A model generated the notes under the pieces. The model had not been told where the DNA came from. It made no database searches and saw only the letters and a program-made list of their open reading frames with translations. Below, piece by piece: positions 61,669-64,000 of a stretch of 64,000 bases of DNA. Source of the DNA: Chitinophagales bacterium (GTDB lineage Bacteria > Bacteroidota > Bacteroidia > Chitinophagales > Chitinophagaceae); assembly GCA_020636495.1 (NCBI GenBank), contig JACJXQ010000008.1, positions 1,798,001 through 1,862,000 of the forward strand. Direction: 5' to 3'. The translations under genes were made by a program, and so were the position numbers. Numbering within the stretch: the stretch's first letter is position 1; every line of letters begins with the position of its first letter.

Positions 61669-62157
61669 ATGCCTTCATTTGATATAGCAAGTAAAGTAGA
61701 TCTGCAAACTTTGGATAACGCTATAAACGTAGCCCAAAAGGAGATATCCACCCGTTACGATTTTAAGGGTTCGCATATCGACGTTGAATTGAATAAGAAA
61801 GATATGGTCATCAACCTGGAGGTAGAAAATGAGATGCAACTTGGTCAGGTTGAGGATATAATCATCACCAAGGCTATGCGCCAGGGGTTGGAAGCAAACA
61901 GTTTCGACAGATCGAAAACTCATGCGGCTTCCGGCAAATACATCCGCAAGACCGTACCTGTGAAAAATGGCATCGACCGCGATATGGCTAAAAAGATAGT
62001 GAAACTGATAAAAGACAGCGGCTCAAAAGTTCAGCCTGCCATACAGGATGATACCATCAGGGTTACAGGTAAAAAGATAGATGACTTACAGGATGTAATA
62101 CAGATGCTACGCGGCGCTAACCTGGATATTCCATTGCAGTTCGTGAATATGAAGTAG
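61669..62157 (+). CDS. yajQ: YajQ family nucleotide-binding protein
   Basis: A 162-residue protein of the YajQ (UPF0234) family, two RRM-like folds that bind nucleotides; some homologues bind cyclic di-GMP. Marks are the start MPSFDIASKVDLQTLDNAIN, ISTRYDFKGSHIDVELN, KAMRQGLEANSFDR, IRKTVPVKNGIDRDMAKKIV and the end DDLQDVIQMLRG. It is preceded by an AT-rich 98-bp spacer with a weak stem (AGGCTG...CAGCCT). It converges on rfbC with 1 bp between stops; a small inverted repeat, AGGTT AA AACCT, straddles the junction. Confidence 0.95.
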   Translation: MPSFDIASKVDLQTLDNAINVAQKEISTRYDFKGSHIDVELNKKDMVINLEVENEMQLGQVEDIIITKAMRQGLEANSFDRSKTHAASGKYIRKTVPVKNGIDRDMAKKIVKLIKDSGSKVQPAIQDDTIRVTGKKIDDLQDVIQMLRGANLDIPLQFVNMK

Positions 62158-62158
62158 G

Positions 62159-62710
62159 TTAAAACCTGCTATTGTTCTCAACGAGCTTAGGTTGTACTTT
62201 GTCTTTGTCTGAGACAATTGCATCTGCAAGATCTATTTTCCAGTCTATATTCAGTTCAGGGTCTGCATAATATACTCCGCCCTCATCTTCCTTGCTGTAA
62301 AAGTCGTCACATTTGTAGAAGACTTCTGCTGTGGGTGTCAATACCGAGTAGCCATGTGCAAATCCTCTAGGCACCAGGAATTGCCTTTTATTTTCAGCAG
62401 ATAATTCAATACCATACCAACGTCCGTAAGTATCGCTGTCTTTGCGCAGGTCTACGACCACATCCCATATTGCACCTTCCAGCGCGCGTATCAGTTTTGT
62501 CTGTGCGTGTGGTGCATTCTGGTAATGCAGCCCGCGCAGTACATTGATAGTAGATCTTGCCTGGTTGTCCTGAACAAAATTGATATCCAGTCCTGTAGCT
62601 TGTTTGAAAGTGTTACTGTTAAAGCTTTCAAAGAAATATCCCCTGTCGTCATTGAACACCCTGGGTTCAATGATCAGCAGTCCTTTTATGGGAGTCTCAA
62701 TAACGTTCAT
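62159..62710 (-). CDS. rfbC: dTDP-4-dehydrorhamnose 3,5-epimerase
   Basis: Third enzyme of dTDP-L-rhamnose synthesis: epimerises C3 and C5 of dTDP-4-keto-6-deoxyglucose. It has 183 residues and a cupin fold. Visible are the start IETPIKGLLIIEPRVFNDDRGYF, the catalytic His in NVLRGLHYQN, VVDLRKDSDTYGRWYG, FLVPRGFAHGYSVL, and YKCDDFYSKEDEGG with the conserved Tyr. It is coupled to the upstream DegT-type aminotransferase gene by a 1-nt overlap (TAATG), so both probably serve surface-polysaccharide sugar nucleotides. Confidence 0.94.
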   Translation of the reverse strand: MNVIETPIKGLLIIEPRVFNDDRGYFFESFNSNTFKQATGLDINFVQDNQARSTINVLRGLHYQNAPHAQTKLIRALEGAIWDVVVDLRKDSDTYGRWYGIELSAENKRQFLVPRGFAHGYSVLTPTAEVFYKCDDFYSKEDEGGVYYADPELNIDWKIDLADAIVSDKDKVQPKLVENNSRF

Positions 62711-63849
62711 TAGTTGCGCAGTTGTTCTACTATTTCAATAAAGTTGGTAGTAATAAAGTTCAATTCTTCTTCCGTCAGTTCTGTATGTATCGGCAGCGAA
62801 ATTACACATTCCTGCAACATATCTGTTACTGGTAATACATAGTCTGCTCCGCCAAACTCCTTTAGCATGTTTTGCTTATGGCAGGGCACAGGGTAATATA
62901 TCATTGATGGGATATTACGTTCTGCCAGGGCAGTGTGTACAGCATCCCTGCTTACATTGTTCAGTTTCAAAGTGTACTGGTGAAACACGTGATGACTGTA
63001 AGGAGCCCTGAATGGGGTCGTTATATTCTCATGCCCCGCAAAAGCATTATCATAGTAGTCAGCAGCGGCGCGGCGGGCATCGCAGTACTCATCCAGCTTA
63101 GGTAGTTTTATCCTTAACACGGCAGCCTGTATGCTGTCCAGTCGACTGTTGCAACCTACCATTTCGTGGTAGTAGCGAACTTTCTGGCCGTGGTTAGCTA
63201 TCATTTGCAGCTTTTCAGCCAGGGTGTCATCATTGGTGAACATGGCACCACCGTCACCATAGCAACCCAGGTTTTTTGATGGGAAGAAAGATGTACAGCC
63301 TATTGTACCCATGCTGCCTGTTTTAACAGTTTGGCCATCAGAAAAGGTATAATTGCCGCCAATAGCCTGCGCAGTATCTTCTATTACAGGGATGTTATGT
63401 TCAGATGCCAGTGCCAGCAACGGCTCCATATGTGCCGTCTGTCCATAAAGGTGAACCGGAACGATAGCCCTGGTAGCAGGAGTTATGGCATTTTTTACTG
63501 ATTCCAGGTTCATAGTGAATGTGTCGGCATCTACGTCCACGAAAACGGGCTTAAGTCTTAATAGCGCCATTACCTCTACAGTAGCTATATATGTGAAGGA
63601 TGGGGTGATCACTTCATCTCCGGGTTTAAGGCCCAATGCCATTAATGCGATCTGTAAGGCATCTGTACCATTTGCGCATGGAATAACATGTTTTACCCCC
63701 AGGTATTCAGCCAGTTCTCCTGCAAACAGTTTTACGTCAGCGCCACCGATAAAGGCAGTATTGTCTATTACATTTTGCATGGCAGCATCTACTTGCGGCT
63801 TTATCTTCTCGTATTGACGCTTCAGGTCAACCATCTGCAGTTTATGCAT
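62710..63849 (-). CDS. DegT/DnrJ/EryC1/StrS family sugar aminotransferase
   Basis: PLP-dependent enzyme that aminates a keto sugar nucleotide, 379 residues. The start MVDLKRQYEKIKPQVDAAM is typical (ATG at 63849 or five codons later). Family blocks are YLGVKHVIPCANGTDALQIAL, DEVITPSFTYIATVEV, PVFVDVDADTFTMN, AIVPVHLYGQTA, IEDTAQAIGGNYT and the PLP Lys in SFFPSKNLGCYGDGG. The product sugar is unknown; candidates are 3-amino or 4-amino deoxyhexoses for O-antigen or capsule. It is the first gene of a unit with rfbC. Confidence 0.93.
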   Translation of the reverse strand: MHKLQMVDLKRQYEKIKPQVDAAMQNVIDNTAFIGGADVKLFAGELAEYLGVKHVIPCANGTDALQIALMALGLKPGDEVITPSFTYIATVEVMALLRLKPVFVDVDADTFTMNLESVKNAITPATRAIVPVHLYGQTAHMEPLLALASEHNIPVIEDTAQAIGGNYTFSDGQTVKTGSMGTIGCTSFFPSKNLGCYGDGGAMFTNDDTLAEKLQMIANHGQKVRYYHEMVGCNSRLDSIQAAVLRIKLPKLDEYCDARRAAADYYDNAFAGHENITTPFRAPYSHHVFHQYTLKLNNVSRDAVHTALAERNIPSMIYYPVPCHKQNMLKEFGGADYVLPVTDMLQECVISLPIHTELTEEELNFITTNFIEIVEQLRN

Positions 63850-63868
63850 AATCAGTTTTTAACGGTTG

Positions 63869-63898
63869 CAAACCTACACCTTAGGATTTATTCGTCAA
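63869..63898 (-). promoter_or_regulatory. Promoter of DegT-type aminotransferase/rfbC unit
   Basis: Minus strand: TTG (63898-63896), 19-bp spacer, TAGGTTTG (63876-63869), an exact TAnnTTTG match 20 bp before ATG 63849. The remaining bases to 64000 are AT-rich with no feature I can support. Confidence 0.65.
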
Positions 63899-64000
63899 AA
63901 TATTACTATATAGTTTATGTCGTTTTTATGACCGTTGTAACAATGTTCTACCATGCATTTGCATTATCTTCACCAATTCAAAGTATATACATGACATGCA

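Overview
The window looks like one contiguous stretch of a Bacteroidota chromosome, most likely a Chitinophagaceae-type member of the Chitinophagales (inference). The support is type IX secretion (T9SS) cargo with type A and type B C-terminal sorting domains, a fused lpxC-fabZ gene, a SusC-like TonB-dependent receptor with a carboxypeptidase-regulatory N-domain, a futalosine-pathway mqnA, and many promoters of the Bacteroidota type (TTG, 18-21 bp, TAnnTTTG) with few strong Shine-Dalgarno sites. No rRNA, tRNA, CRISPR array, complete insertion sequence or prophage was found.

Layout. 1-6.8 kb: 3' part of rpoB and complete rpoC, closed by a strong terminator. 6.8-10.5 kb: lytic transglycosylase, penicillin-acylase-family hydrolase and a small membrane protein. 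10.5-11.7 kb: gene-poor, with a duplicated repeat block holding decayed GIY-YIG endonuclease pieces and a leader with a boxA-like site. 11.7-18 kb: housekeeping genes (CDF metal transporter, rnhA, mqnA, YbjQ family, HMG-CoA-lyase family, panB, yggS, MFS). 18-20.4 kb: an MBOAT/SGNH pair that probably O-acetylates an extracytoplasmic glycan. 21-24 kb: a large SBBP-propeller T9SS protein. 24.3-34.5 kb: a tightly packed minus-strand envelope cluster (transglutaminase membrane protein, PBP1A, HD phosphohydrolase, lpxD, lpxC-fabZ, lpxA, ABC ATPase). 34.6-47 kb: lipoprotein, hydroxyacyl-CoA dehydrogenase, a giant PKD-like T9SS protein, dihaem cytochrome c, a secreted metzincin, an unlisted 45-residue membrane peptide gene, a membrane protein and a TonB receptor. 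47-54 kb: a complete tripartite ABC-2 exporter operon headed by a TetR regulator with a 40-bp palindromic operator. 54-58.3 kb: accessory genes (tubby-like protein, lipocalin-like lipoprotein, unknown, sulfatase) among structured intergenic repeats. 58.3-64 kb: ABC-F ATPase, T9SS LamG protein, yajQ, and rfbC with a DegT-type sugar aminotransferase.

Most notable are two related regulatory modules 37 kb apart on opposite strands (minus 20767 to 20604; plus 58291 to 58461). Each has a near-identical TTG-N20-TATATTTG promoter, a short C/A-rich transcript with a possible small ORF, an intrinsic terminator ending in six T, exactly 33 nt, and then the identical 18-mer ACTTAACAATACTTAACA. One lies upstream of the MBOAT operon and the other upstream of the ABC-F gene. 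They could be a terminator-gated leader or small-RNA family; I do not recognise it.
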